A stretch of 64,000 bases of DNA, from the NCBI GenBank assembly GCA_947307015.1, contig CAMZHV010000005.1, positions 29,604-93,603 of the forward strand, written 5' to 3'. The notes under the pieces were generated by a model. It saw only the letters and a program-made list of their open reading frames with translations. It was not told the DNA's origin and searched no databases. This DNA comes from an uncultured Prevotellaceae bacterium (GTDB lineage Bacteria > Bacteroidota > Bacteroidia > Bacteroidales > Bacteroidaceae). This document shows, piece by piece, positions 44,720 through 53,596 of this stretch (position 1 is the first letter of the stretch; every line of letters starts with the position of its first letter). The position numbers and the translations under genes are program-made.

Positions 44720-46252
44720 ATGACGCAGAAAACAAAGATGTGGCTCGGTGCAGCGGCGCTGGTGCTGAGCAGCAGCCTGATGACAGGCGCAATCATGAGT
44801 GACAAGATTTCAATGGCTACGAAGGCACAAGCTGCCTCAACGCCCTCGACAACTGCGATGACTGCCGCGCCCGGCATGGCCGCGCCCGCAGGTCTTGTGG
44901 ACTTGACAACAGCAGCCGAGCGTTCGGTGAATTCCGTGGTCTATATTAAGGTGACAAAGAATGCCGTGCGCCAGATGGTGACGGTGCGCGACCCGTTCGA
45001 GGATTTCTTCGGAGATTTCTTTGGCTATGGCAATCGCGGTCGTGGACAGGGACGCCAGCAAGAGGTCGAGACGCAGCCGAAGCGTCAGGGTGCTGGTTCG
45101 GGCGTCATCATTTCTGCTGACGGATATATCGTCACGAACAACCACGTGGTGGCAGGTGCCGACGAGATTCTTGTGAAACTGAATGACAATACGGAATACA
45201 AAGGACGCATCATTGGTCTGGACGAGACCACCGACTTGGCCCTCGTGAAGGTGGAAGCCAAGAACCTGCCCGCCATCGCTATCGGCAACTCCGACGCGCT
45301 GAAGATTGGCGAGTGGGTGCTGGCCGTGGGAAATCCGTTCAACCTCACGTCGACGGTCACCGCCGGCATCGTATCTGCCAAGGCTCGCTCCTTGGGTGCC
45401 AATGGTGTAGAGAGTTTTATCCAGACCGATGCGGCCATCAACGCTGGCAATTCGGGCGGCGCACTCGTCAATGAACGGGGCGAGCTTGTGGGCATCAATG
45501 CCATGCTCTATAGCCAGACGGGCAGCTATGCCGGCTATGGTTTTGCCATCCCGACGACCATCATGAACAAGGTTGTTGCCGACCTGAAGGAGTTCGGTGT
45601 TGTGCAGCGCGCACTCTTGGGCGTGCGTGGCATGGACGTGACGAATTATATTGACAGGGAAAAAGAAAATGGTAATGAGGTAGACCTCGGCACCAACACG
45701 GGCATCTACATTCAGGAAGTTGAGGACAAATCGACCGCCGAGGAGTTGGACTTGAAGAAGGGTGACGTTATCACGGCCATCGACGGCAAGGAGGTCACTA
45801 AGATGGCCGAGCTACAGGAAGCCCTCTCGCAGCGACGTCCGGGTGAGAAAGTCAAGGTGTCCTATATCCGCAATAAGAAGAATTACTCCGAGACGGCCAC
45901 ATTGCGCAACGCACAGGGCGGTACGGAAGTGATGGAAGAGGTGGACATCGACATGTTCGGCGCACAGCTCAAGGCGCTCAACGACGAGACTAAGCAGCAG
46001 CTGGCTCTCCGCTACGGCCTCGAAGTGACAGCCATCAAGAAGGGTAAGCTCGCTGACGCCGGCATCACCAAGGGAATGATCCTGTTGCAGGTAAATGATC
46101 AGGAGATGCGTACTGTCGAAGACTTCGAGAACGCTGTGAAGGCTGCCAACCAGTCGAGCGATCGTGTGCTGTGGATACGTGCCATCACGCCGAGCGGACG
46201 TCGCGTCGCTACTGCCATCGACTTGTCGGAGGACAAGAAAGAGAAAAAGTGA
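44711..46252 (+). CDS. HtrA/DegP-type periplasmic serine protease
   Basis: 513 residues. N-terminal signal or anchor (to about residue 38), then a trypsin-like domain with the full triad: His in VTNNHVVAG (about 143), Asp in TTDLALVK (about 173), Ser in NAGNSGGAL (about 247). Two PDZ domains follow (about 290-390 and 420-500). It degrades or refolds misfolded envelope proteins. A second in-frame ATG at 44720 is equally plausible as start. It lies upstream of the primary sigma factor. Confidence 0.96.
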   Translation: MIIMTQKTKMWLGAAALVLSSSLMTGAIMSDKISMATKAQAASTPSTTAMTAAPGMAAPAGLVDLTTAAERSVNSVVYIKVTKNAVRQMVTVRDPFEDFFGDFFGYGNRGRGQGRQQEVETQPKRQGAGSGVIISADGYIVTNNHVVAGADEILVKLNDNTEYKGRIIGLDETTDLALVKVEAKNLPAIAIGNSDALKIGEWVLAVGNPFNLTSTVTAGIVSAKARSLGANGVESFIQTDAAINAGNSGGALVNERGELVGINAMLYSQTGSYAGYGFAIPTTIMNKVVADLKEFGVVQRALLGVRGMDVTNYIDREKENGNEVDLGTNTGIYIQEVEDKSTAEELDLKKGDVITAIDGKEVTKMAELQEALSQRRPGEKVKVSYIRNKKNYSETATLRNAQGGTEVMEEVDIDMFGAQLKALNDETKQQLALRYGLEVTAIKKGKLADAGITKGMILLQVNDQEMRTVEDFENAVKAANQSSDRVLWIRAITPSGRRVATAIDLSEDKKEKK

Positions 46253-46281
46253 AGACCCACCCCCAACAGACCCACCCCCAA

Positions 46282-46302
46282 CCCCTCCCTGCGAGGGAGG
46301 GG
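46282..46302. terminator. G/C-rich hairpin after htrA
   Basis: CCCCTCCCT and AGGGAGGGG form a perfect 9-bp stem with a 3-base loop, 30 bases after the htrA stop. No T-run follows, so it may only slow transcription or shield the 3' end. Confidence 0.5.
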
Positions 46303-46487
46303 GGTGATGGAGAGGGGAATGGGAGGGGAGAAGACTCGCCTGAGAGGACGGGGAGAGACATCTGCAAAAAGCAGGCCAAAACCTTCACGAAGGTGTCGAA
46401 GAGGCAAAGTATTGTAAAAAGCTTTGCTTCTTCGCTCTTTTTCGTCAGAAAGTTTGATTTTTTCTTGCGCGTGTACGTTTTATGTTG

Positions 46488-46495
46488 TAATTTTG
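46488..46495 (+). promoter_or_regulatory. -7 promoter box (TAATTTTG) for the primary sigma gene
   Basis: TAnnTTTG match 47 bases before the start codon. Confidence 0.7.
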
Positions 46496-46542
46496 CGCGC
46501 TTTAAAGAAATGTACCATCCCATTTTAATATTTCACTAAGAA

Positions 46543-47403
46543 ATGAGACAACTAAAAATCACCAAGAGCATCACCAACCGCGAGAGCGCATCGCTGGACA
46601 AGTACCTGCAGGAGATCGGTCGCGAAGACCTGATCACCGTCGACGAAGAAGTGGAACTGGCACAGCGCATCCGCAAGGGCGACCGCGTAGCACTCGAGAA
46701 GCTGACGCGTGCCAACCTGCGTTTCGTGGTCAGTGTGGCCAAGCAGTACCAGAACCAGGGCCTCTCGCTTCCCGACCTGATCAATGAAGGAAACCTCGGA
46801 CTGATCAAGGCCGCTGAGAAGTTCGACGAGACGCGCGGCTTCAAGTTCATCTCCTATGCCGTGTGGTGGATTCGTCAGAGCATCCTTCAGGCATTGGCCG
46901 AGCAGAGCCGTATCGTGCGCTTGCCGCTGAATCAGGTGGGTTCGCTGAATAAGATCTCCAAGGCCCTGTCGAAGTTTGAGCAGGAGAATGAGCGCCGTCC
47001 GAGTCCCGACGAGCTGGCCGAGGAACTGGACATCCCCGTGGACAAGATCTCTGATACGCTGAAGGTGAGCGGTCGCCATATCTCTGTTGATGCGCCTTTC
47101 GTGGAAGGCGAAGACAACACGCTTCTTGATGTCATCGTGAACGACGACAGCCCTATGGCAGACAAGAGCCTCGTCAACGAGAGCCTGAGCCGCGAGATTG
47201 ACCGTGCCCTCTCGACGCTCAGCGAACGCGAGAAGCAGATTGTGGAGATGTTCTTCGGCATTAACCATCAGGAAATGACGCTCGAAGAGATTGGCGACAA
47301 GTTCAACCTCACTCGTGAACGTGTCCGTCAGATCAAGGAGAAAGCCATTCGCCGCCTCCGCAACAATTCGAAGAGCAAACTCCTGAAGTCGTATCTGGGA
47401 TAA
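46543..47403 (+). CDS. rpoD: Primary RNA polymerase sigma factor (sigma-70/SigA, Bacteroidetes type)
   Basis: 286 residues, the short form typical of Bacteroidetes primary sigma factors. Region 1.2 at the N-terminus ([14 protein letters not shown]), region 2 with [14 protein letters not shown] (2.3/2.4), region 3, and region 4 with the helix-turn-helix [20 protein letters not shown]. It directs the polymerase to the TAnnTTTG promoters listed in this annotation. No region 1.1 is present. Confidence 0.96.
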   Translation: MRQLKITKSITNRESASLDKYLQEIGREDLITVDEEVELAQRIRKGDRVALEKLTRANLRFVVSVAKQYQNQGLSLPDLINEGNLGLIKAAEKFDETRGFKFISYAVWWIRQSILQALAEQSRIVRLPLNQVGSLNKISKALSKFEQENERRPSPDELAEELDIPVDKISDTLKVSGRHISVDAPFVEGEDNTLLDVIVNDDSPMADKSLVNESLSREIDRALSTLSEREKQIVEMFFGINHQEMTLEEIGDKFNLTRERVRQIKEKAIRRLRNNSKSKLLKSYLG

Positions 47404-47482
47404 CCCCTTTTCACTACGGATGAGACGCAGATAACGAACGTTCGTTCACCTTGGCTTTGCATCCGTACAAAGAAGAAAAATC

Positions 47483-48052
47483 ATGAGAATATTCAGATTG
47501 AAGATAGGAAAAGGCTGGTTGATGGCGTGTCTCGTAGCCTTGGTGGCTGTGATGCTGCCATCTTCTGCCGCCGCTAAGGAGCCGGTGATGAAGCGCGTGT
47601 ATATGTTCGGCTTCTCGGCCTCGCTCATTGACTCCACAGCCTATCAGACCGACGTGCAGCAGCTCGACAGCGCGTGGATAGACCCAACGCATAATTTCTT
47701 GGTGGACAGGGCGCTCTATAGCTTGCAGCTACAGTCGCACGTGGAAACGAAGGAGCACCACAAGAACACCGTCTGCACCGTTTACTTCAGCACCAATCCC
47801 CGTAAGCTGCAACGCAAGTGGGCTAAGGTGAAGAAGCGTTACGAGCATGATCCAGCGCTGCGTTATCAGATTCTTCCCCGCGAACGCTTTGCCTTCCAGG
47901 CCGAGGAGTACCGCCCCGTGATCATCGGCGAGCCGACTGTGGCACCCGATTCGACAAAGACGCAGACACAGACACCGCCGCCACCGCCACCGGGCAAGCC
48001 CGGTTCCATGCCTCCCGGTGGCAAGAAACCTAACATGATGAAAAAGCCATGA
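47483..48052 (+). CDS. Exported protein with proline-rich tail
   Basis: 189 residues with a signal peptide (to about residue 30, cleavage near AAAK). The middle has mixed beta/alpha content with no recognised domain. The C-terminal 45 residues are Pro/Thr/Gly/Lys-rich (TQTPPPPPPGKPG). It is translationally coupled to the HPr-kinase-like gene by a four-base overlap (ATGA at 48049), which implies a shared function or at least co-expression. It could be the substrate or an accessory of the cassette; this is inference. Confidence 0.7.
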   Translation: MRIFRLKIGKGWLMACLVALVAVMLPSSAAAKEPVMKRVYMFGFSASLIDSTAYQTDVQQLDSAWIDPTHNFLVDRALYSLQLQSHVETKEHHKNTVCTVYFSTNPRKLQRKWAKVKKRYEHDPALRYQILPRERFAFQAEEYRPVIIGEPTVAPDSTKTQTQTPPPPPPGKPGSMPPGGKKPNMMKKP

Positions 48053-48942
48053 CGACGCACCGCTTCAAGGTTGCCCTGCACCGCTTGCAGGTCAACCTGC
48101 CCGACGCGCTGTCGGCATCAGATATCATCCCCTCCTTCTCGCCCTTTGTCAGCGAGGAAGAAGGTGATGTGCTTTTCACGATGAACGTGGTTGAGGGTAC
48201 TGCGCCTGACTTCAGCACTATGGAGGAGATCGGGCAGTTCGACTGCGGTGGCGCTAACCACGGCGTCTACCGCGACGCCGACGGCACTTACGCCTTCGAG
48301 ATCAGCCTGCCCTCCTGCGACGGAGGCCAGCTCAGCTGCTGCATGACGGCGCGCGACGATTTCCACACCTGCAGCGCCGTGCTCACGGGTTCGTCGCTGA
48401 GGCAGCACCAGTTCGGCCTGAACAATGCGCTGATGATGGCCTTCGCCTTCGCGTCAGCCGAGCAAGACACCCTGCTCATCCACGCCTCCGTGATCCGCAA
48501 CGCGGGCTACGGCTACCTCTTCACCGCCCCCAGCGGCACAGGCAAGAGCACGCACACCCATCTGTGGTACAAGCACATCCCCGGTTCCGACCTGATGAAC
48601 GACGATAATCCCGTTGTGCGCATCGTCGACGGCGAGACGCGCATCTATGGGTCGCCCTGGAGCGGCAAGACCCCTTGTTACCGCAATATTTGGGCGCCAG
48701 TGGGAGCCATCACGCGCATCGAGCAGCGCCCCGAGAACACCATTCGTCGCATGGCACCTGTCGAGGCTTTTGCCACGCTACTGCCAGCCGTGAGTTCGAT
48801 GAAATGGGACAAGCGTGTCTACGAAGGCATCTGTCACACCATTTCGCGCCTGCTGCGCACGACGCCCATCTACTGGCTTGGTTGCCGTCCTGATGAGGAG
48901 GCTGCGCGGGTGTGTCATGCAGCTGTGGCCGTTAAGTCGTAG
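48049..48942 (+). CDS. HPr-kinase/PEP-carboxykinase-like P-loop protein
   Basis: 297 residues. The C-terminal half has the HprK-type nucleotide site: LIHASVIRN leading into Walker A (APSGTGKSTHT, about 160-170) and an acidic second motif DLMNDDNPVV (about 181-190). The N-terminal half is a beta-rich domain of unknown role. HprK-like proteins in peptide gene clusters of other bacteria phosphorylate a peptide tail; whether this one is a kinase is not shown. It overlaps the exported protein gene and precedes the signal-peptidase-like gene by 48 bases. Confidence 0.8.
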   Translation: MTTHRFKVALHRLQVNLPDALSASDIIPSFSPFVSEEEGDVLFTMNVVEGTAPDFSTMEEIGQFDCGGANHGVYRDADGTYAFEISLPSCDGGQLSCCMTARDDFHTCSAVLTGSSLRQHQFGLNNALMMAFAFASAEQDTLLIHASVIRNAGYGYLFTAPSGTGKSTHTHLWYKHIPGSDLMNDDNPVVRIVDGETRIYGSPWSGKTPCYRNIWAPVGAITRIEQRPENTIRRMAPVEAFATLLPAVSSMKWDKRVYEGICHTISRLLRTTPIYWLGCRPDEEAARVCHAAVAVKS

Positions 48943-48990
48943 CAGCTTACTTGATGCTTTTCTTCCCGCAAAACGACTATTCGCAAACAA

Positions 48991-49533
48991 TTGATAATAA
49001 AGGAGCTCATAAAGAAATGCCTGAGGGCGTTGATGACCCCATGGCGGCGCGCCAAGCAGCGCCGTTATGCTGACCCGTCGGCGACGGCCACGCCACGCAT
49101 TGAACTGCCCAACGAGAAGCTGCTGCCCCTCGTGCGACAGTTTGTCGCCAAGGGCGAGAAGGTCATCATCTCCGTCAAGGGCTTTTCGATGCGCCCCTTC
49201 CTCGAGCACCTGCGCGACCGTGTGAAGCTGGCGCCATGGACAACGCTGGCCGTTGGTGATGCGGTGCTGGCAGAGATAGCCCCTGGTCATTTCGTCCTCC
49301 ATCGCATCATCGCTATTGACGGTGAGCGGTTTACGCTCATGGGCGACGGCAATGTCCGTGGCACGGAGACGTGTACGACGGCCGATGTCTGCGGCGTTGT
49401 CATCGAGTATCTCCGTCCCAACGGACACGTCATCCCAGCCGACGACCCGCAACTGAAACGTAACATTAAACTGTGGCGCAGACTGCTGCCCTTCCGCCGT
49501 CTGCTCCTACTTATCTATAAATCAACGATATGA
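48991..49533 (+). CDS. S24/S26 signal-peptidase-like protein, Ser/His type
   Basis: 180 residues, TTG start. The serine motif is GFSMRPFL (about 64-71) and the partner is His in FVLHRIIAI, followed by LMGDGN, the order seen in the Ser/His (SipW/Sec11) branch of signal peptidases rather than the usual Ser/Lys type. There is no N-terminal membrane anchor; the C-terminal 20 residues are basic and hydrophobic. It could cut leader sequences. It overlaps the PqqD-like gene by four bases. Confidence 0.75.
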   Translation: MIIKELIKKCLRALMTPWRRAKQRRYADPSATATPRIELPNEKLLPLVRQFVAKGEKVIISVKGFSMRPFLEHLRDRVKLAPWTTLAVGDAVLAEIAPGHFVLHRIIAIDGERFTLMGDGNVRGTETCTTADVCGVVIEYLRPNGHVIPADDPQLKRNIKLWRRLLPFRRLLLLIYKSTI

Positions 49534-49796
49534 AAATAAAGCAAGGATTTGAGCTCATGGATGTCTGCGGCCAGGCTGTCGTAGTTGCCCATGGCAAGGA
49601 AAATATTGATTTCTCTAAGGTTATCAGTCTCAACGAGAGTGCCGCCTATCTGTGGCAGAAGGTGTTGGGGCACGATTTCGAGGCCGAGACCTTGGCCGAT
49701 CTGCTCACCGAGGAGTATGAAGTGGACAAGGAAACCGCGCTGCGTGATGCACGGAAGGTGATGCAGGATTGGAAAGAAGCCGGGTTAATTGCGTGA
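49530..49796 (+). CDS. PqqD-like protein
   Basis: 88 residues matching the PqqD fold: three N-terminal strands, the ISLNESAAYLWQKV segment and a closing helix (ARKVMQDWKEAGLI). PqqD-type proteins are leader-peptide binding chaperones of RiPP modifying enzymes. It starts inside the peptidase gene (ATGA overlap), so the two are co-translated. No radical SAM or other modifying enzyme is within the window. Its stop lies in a perfect 22-bp tandem duplication. Confidence 0.85.
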   Translation: MKIKQGFELMDVCGQAVVVAHGKENIDFSKVISLNESAAYLWQKVLGHDFEAETLADLLTEEYEVDKETALRDARKVMQDWKEAGLIA

Positions 49797-49828
49797 AGGC
49801 TGAAAATTAATTGCGTGAAGGCTGAAAA
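49785..49828. repeat. Perfect 22-bp tandem duplication at a convergent gene junction
   Basis: TTAATTGCGTGAAGGCTGAAAA occurs at 49785-49806 and again at 49807-49828. Copy 1 carries the stop of the pqqD-like gene and copy 2, on the other strand, the stop of mtgA. Confidence 0.95.
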
Positions 49829-50505
49829 AGCCCGATGTGCTTCATCTGACGCATAATCCACGTTTGGCGTTTCAGCATATATGGCGATGGCTCTTTGCTG
49901 CTGAAACGCAGTGGATTAGGTAGCGTAGCGGCGATGAGGGCGCAGTTGGGGCGCGTGAGTTGAGCCGCCGTACAGCCGAAATGGAACTGTGCCACGGCTT
50001 CGGCGCCGTAGATGCCGTCGCCCATTTCGATGGAGTTGAGATAGACTTCCATGATGCGCTGCTTGCCCCAGATGAGTTCGATGAGCGCGGTGAAATAGAC
50101 TTCCAGCCCTTTTCTGACCCACGAATGGCCGTTCCAGAGGAAAACGTTCTTGGCCGTCTGCTGGCTGATGGTGCTGCCGCCGCGTTGCCGTTTGCCCGCC
50201 TTGTTCTCCTGAATGGCTTTGTCGATGGCGTCGAAATCAAAGCCGTGGTGCTCCAGAAAACGTTGGTCCTCAGAAGCGATGACTGCCACGGGCATATATA
50301 CCGACATCTCCTCTAACGGCACCCAATGGTGGCGCAGGCGTATCTGCTCACCGCGACCGACTTGTTCCACACAGCGGATCACCATGAGCGGCGTCACATA
50401 CACCGGCAGCCATTTGTAGGCGACGACGGTGAGGATTGTGGAGGCAAAGAAGAAGATGACGATGCCTCGCAGCCATTTCTGTATGGTCTTAAAAACGCTC
50501 TTCAC
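49807..50505 (-). CDS. mtgA: Monofunctional peptidoglycan glycosyltransferase
   Basis: 232 residues: one N-terminal membrane helix (about 12-32) and a GT51 domain with the signature [12 protein letters not shown] (about 98-109), [13 protein letters not shown] and [15 protein letters not shown]. It polymerises lipid II into glycan strands. Convergent with the PqqD-like gene and followed upstream by the DUF1460 gene on the same strand, which may form one cell-wall unit. Confidence 0.96.
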   Translation of the reverse strand: MKSVFKTIQKWLRGIVIFFFASTILTVVAYKWLPVYVTPLMVIRCVEQVGRGEQIRLRHHWVPLEEMSVYMPVAVIASEDQRFLEHHGFDFDAIDKAIQENKAGKRQRGGSTISQQTAKNVFLWNGHSWVRKGLEVYFTALIELIWGKQRIMEVYLNSIEMGDGIYGAEAVAQFHFGCTAAQLTRPNCALIAATLPNPLRFSSKEPSPYMLKRQTWIMRQMKHIGLFQPSRN

Positions 50506-50515
50506 TTTTCACTCT

Positions 50516-51406
50516 TCATTTTTCACTTTTCACTCTGATCACCCGCACGCCCAGTTGTGTAGGGTGTTTTTTCATGTACGTTTCCAGCGTCATCGGTTCG
50601 AGCACCACCTTCTTGTGTATCTGGCTGGCGTTGAGGAGATGGAGCTTGCCGTCGCGTCCCCACACGGCGAGACCCAGATGTGAGACATCAAGACCCGCTT
50701 TCTTCGTGACGATGGCCAGAATGTCGCCGTCGTGTACGCAGCTCAGTTCCTTCTTCGAACTGCCCAACAGGCGGCGTGGGATGTAGCGTACGGTGCGTCC
50801 GCATAGGCGCTGCTCGTTGGCCTTGATTTGTTTGAGTGCTTGCGCATCGCCTTTCAGCATGGGATAGCTGGCGGGGTGCGTGCTCATGTAGGTGATGTCC
50901 AATGTTTGCGCATCCACGAAGGGGTAGTAGTCACCTCGGCTGTCACCTTTCTTGCCTTTTATCTCAGCGATAAATCCCTGACGCTCATTGCTGTCTATCC
51001 ATTCGCTGAAGTAATGGTTTCGCGAAGCGTAACCGTCCAGACGGCCGTCGCGGTAGCGTATCTTCGTCAGGTTGTTGCAGTAGTCGGCAAAGCGCGTGCT
51101 GCCCTGCTGCGTCGTCAGCACGAGTGCCACGACAGTCTCGACGAGCGTCGTGCAGTCCAGCTCGCGCAGGTTCACGGCCAGTTCCTCGGTGGGGTTCACT
51201 TCGAGCGTCTTGCCCACGTAGGGCAGCCCGACGAGTTGCTGGGCGTAGTACATCATCATGTTCTCCGTGGAAGGTTGGCGGCGTCCCTTGGTGAGCAGTT
51301 CTACGACGCGTGTGCTGTCGGTTTTCTGATAGGTGAGCGCCTGTGCCGCCGAGGCACAAAAGAGCGCCAGCGCGGTGATAAGTATGCGTGTTTTGAGGTG
51401 TTTCAT
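50516..51406 (-). CDS. DUF1460 exported amidase-like protein
   Basis: 296 residues from ATG 51406, chosen because the promoter box at 51431-51438 would be inside any longer frame. Signal peptide to about residue 22. The DUF1460 domain belongs to the NlpC/P60-like cysteine peptidase group; ELDCTTLVE (about 92-100) holds the catalytic Cys, and VSHLGLAVWG includes the likely His. It probably cuts muropeptides or recycles wall fragments, in line with the neighbouring mtgA. Confidence 0.9.
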   Translation of the reverse strand: MKHLKTRILITALALFCASAAQALTYQKTDSTRVVELLTKGRRQPSTENMMMYYAQQLVGLPYVGKTLEVNPTEELAVNLRELDCTTLVETVVALVLTTQQGSTRFADYCNNLTKIRYRDGRLDGYASRNHYFSEWIDSNERQGFIAEIKGKKGDSRGDYYPFVDAQTLDITYMSTHPASYPMLKGDAQALKQIKANEQRLCGRTVRYIPRRLLGSSKKELSCVHDGDILAIVTKKAGLDVSHLGLAVWGRDGKLHLLNASQIHKKVVLEPMTLETYMKKHPTQLGVRVIRVKSEK

Positions 51407-51430
51407 CGTTATTTTCTCCTTATTTCGGGG

Positions 51431-51438
51431 CAAAGGTA
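51431..51438 (-). promoter_or_regulatory. -7 promoter box (TACCTTTG) for the DUF1460 gene
   Basis: Perfect TAnnTTTG match, 24 bases upstream of the start. Confidence 0.75.
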
Positions 51439-51481
51439 GTAAAAAGTTTATAGTTTAATGATTAATGTATAAAGTTTTTAC

Positions 51482-51489
51482 TACTTTTG
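51482..51489 (+). promoter_or_regulatory. -7 promoter box (TACTTTTG) for the T9SS plug gene
   Basis: TAnnTTTG match only four bases before the ATG at 51494. Given about seven bases between box and start of transcription (rnpB), the mRNA would be leaderless or start inside the codon; alternatively the true start is further in. Confidence 0.6.
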
Positions 51490-51493
51490 CCAC

Positions 51494-52744
51494 ATGAAAC
51501 GCATAAAACTACGCTTTTTAACGTTGCTGGCTTGCTTTTCAGCAACCATTTCAGCCCAGCAGACGCGCAGCCTCGCGCCGCAGATCCGCACGGTGCGCGT
51601 CATCGTGAATGACGACCCGCTGCAGGCACCCATAGCCCGCATCGATGCCCCCGTGGAGATTTCTTTCGACGAGCTCTCGCACGAGTACACGCGTTATATA
51701 TATAAGGTGGAATACTGCAACGCCGACTGGAGCGTCAACGATGAGATCTACGAGAGTGACTACCTCGAAGGTTTCAATGGACAGCCCGTCGACGACTATG
51801 AGAAGAGCTTCAACACCACCGTGCTCTATACTCACTACCGCATCGCGTTCCCCAACGACGACACGCGCCTGCTGCTGCCTGGCAACTACCGCGTGCGCAT
51901 TTTTGCCGACGAGAACGACAGCAGCGACGACCCTGTGCTCGAAGCCTGTTTCTCGCTCTTTGAACCTGAGATGACCGTGCGCGCAACTGTCAGCGCCAAC
52001 ACCGAGGTGGACTTCAACCGTCAGCACCAGCAGGTTACCTACGGCATCAGCTACGGCACACGCCGCGTCGTGGACCTGCAGCGCGAGCTGCACACGGTGG
52101 TCATGCAGAACCGCCGTTGGGATTCAGCTGTCATCGACCTCCAGCCGAACATTCAGAACACCTTGGGCGTGGAGTGGACGCACCGTCGCGAGCTCATCTT
52201 TCCCGCTGGTGCTGAGTTTCATAAGTTTGAAATCCTCGACACGCATCAGGGTGGCATGGGCGTAGACCGCATCCGCTGGTACGACCCGCACTTCCACGCC
52301 ACGCTCCTCACCACCGACAGACAGCACAACTACACCTATTCGCCCGACATGAACGGCACATACGTCATCCGTCATAGCGGCGATGAGGACAACGACACGC
52401 AGAGCGAGTACCTTTTCGTCCACTTCCTCTTGTCCGTGCCGCAATTGGATGGCGGCGATGTCTATGTTACGGGCTTGTGGGACAACGGTTTCCCCGATGC
52501 GGACTGCAAGATGCACTACGATGATGCCCTGCACGCCTACGAATGTGCTGTGCTGCTGAAGCAGGGCTACTACAACTACCAGTTCCGACAGCTTGACAGC
52601 CATGGGGTAGGGCAGACCGCCCGCACCGAAGGCGACTTCTATCAGACTGAAAACGAATACCTCATCCTCGTCTACCATCGTCCGCAGGGTGCGCGCTACG
52701 ATGCCCTTGTGGGTTATACCGCGCTCCAGTCGGGCAATCCGTAG
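51494..52744 (+). CDS. Type IX secretion plug protein (DUF5103)
   Basis: 416 residues with a signal peptide (MKRIKLRFLTLLACFSATISAQ-type, split at about residue 20). The domain begins TRSLAPQIRTVRV and continues with beta strands containing IDAPVEISFDELSHEYTRYIYKVEYC, the usual DUF5103 layout. It is linked to the outer-membrane plug of the Bacteroidetes type IX secretion system. Its presence matches the sorting-type C-termini on the two large secreted proteins. Own promoter box, divergent from the DUF1460 gene. Confidence 0.88.
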   Translation: MKRIKLRFLTLLACFSATISAQQTRSLAPQIRTVRVIVNDDPLQAPIARIDAPVEISFDELSHEYTRYIYKVEYCNADWSVNDEIYESDYLEGFNGQPVDDYEKSFNTTVLYTHYRIAFPNDDTRLLLPGNYRVRIFADENDSSDDPVLEACFSLFEPEMTVRATVSANTEVDFNRQHQQVTYGISYGTRRVVDLQRELHTVVMQNRRWDSAVIDLQPNIQNTLGVEWTHRRELIFPAGAEFHKFEILDTHQGGMGVDRIRWYDPHFHATLLTTDRQHNYTYSPDMNGTYVIRHSGDEDNDTQSEYLFVHFLLSVPQLDGGDVYVTGLWDNGFPDADCKMHYDDALHAYECAVLLKQGYYNYQFRQLDSHGVGQTARTEGDFYQTENEYLILVYHRPQGARYDALVGYTALQSGNP

Positions 52745-52805
52745 ACGCCTGCACCCTGCGCGCTGAGATCTATATGCAAAACCTTCAATTCTAAGTACTT
52801 CAAAC

Positions 52806-53468
52806 GTGGAATTTGTCAAGAACTTTTTTCAGGAGATGGGCGATATGCTCAGCATCCCTTGGTCCTTCGTCATCCTCGAACTCATCGGCACGCTGGCAGG
52901 TGCTGTCTCCGGCGCCCGCCTCTCTGCGGCCAAACAGTTTGACCTCTTCGGCGCATTCATCGTCGGCACGGCCACGGCTGTCGGCGGCGGTACGGTGCGC
53001 GACCTGCTGATCGGCAAGACGCCTTTCTGGCTCGAAGACCCCATCTATCTGCTCACCTGCCTCTTCGGCTTGGTGTGGGTCATCGTGTTCCGCAAGTGGC
53101 TTGTGCGTCAGAACAATACGTGGTTCCTTTTCGACTGCATCGGCTTCTCGCTTTTCAACGTCATCGGTATCGAGAAAGCCCTTGGCCTCGGCTTGCCCAC
53201 GTGGGCGGCCATCGTTTTAGGCTGCATCACGGGTGCTGGCGGAGGTGTCTTGCGTGACATACTCATCAACGAAGTCCCGCTCATCTTCCGCAAGGAGATT
53301 TATGCCACCTGCTGTCTTGCCGGAGGCCTCGTCTACATCTTCTGCCTCCACTATCTCGGTTGGCGTCCCGAGGGCAGCGCCGTGCTCTCTTGCACCGTCG
53401 CCATCAGCATCCGTATGCTCGCCGTCAAGTACAGTTGGAGCCTGCCGACGCTCAAGGCCGAGCCTTGA
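52806..53468 (+). CDS. TRIC-type cation channel family protein (YicG-like)
   Basis: 220 residues, seven membrane helices arranged as two inverted repeats of three; each repeat has the glycine-rich signature (GTATAVGGGTVRD at about 57-69 and GCITGAGGGVLRD). TRIC homologues are trimeric K+ channels. The start is GTG at 52806; an ATG at 52836 is possible. The gene follows the T9SS plug gene after 61 bases and ends at a strong hairpin. Confidence 0.92.
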   Translation: MEFVKNFFQEMGDMLSIPWSFVILELIGTLAGAVSGARLSAAKQFDLFGAFIVGTATAVGGGTVRDLLIGKTPFWLEDPIYLLTCLFGLVWVIVFRKWLVRQNNTWFLFDCIGFSLFNVIGIEKALGLGLPTWAAIVLGCITGAGGGVLRDILINEVPLIFRKEIYATCCLAGGLVYIFCLHYLGWRPEGSAVLSCTVAISIRMLAVKYSWSLPTLKAEP

Positions 53469-53514
53469 CGTATATACATGTGTAAGCGTCTCATCGATAG
53501 GGCGTAGATACAAA

Positions 53515-53555
53515 AAGGGCATTGACACGCTCATCATTCATGTGTCAATGCCCTT
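53515..53555. terminator. Bidirectional terminator between TRIC and ompA genes
   Basis: Perfect 14-bp stem (AAGGGCATTGACAC/GTGTCAATGCCCTT, loop 13), preceded by A-rich sequence, between convergent genes. Confidence 0.85.
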
Positions 53556-53596
53556 GGTGTTAGGAGCTATGCTTTTTTATAGCAGCCTTCCTTTTT

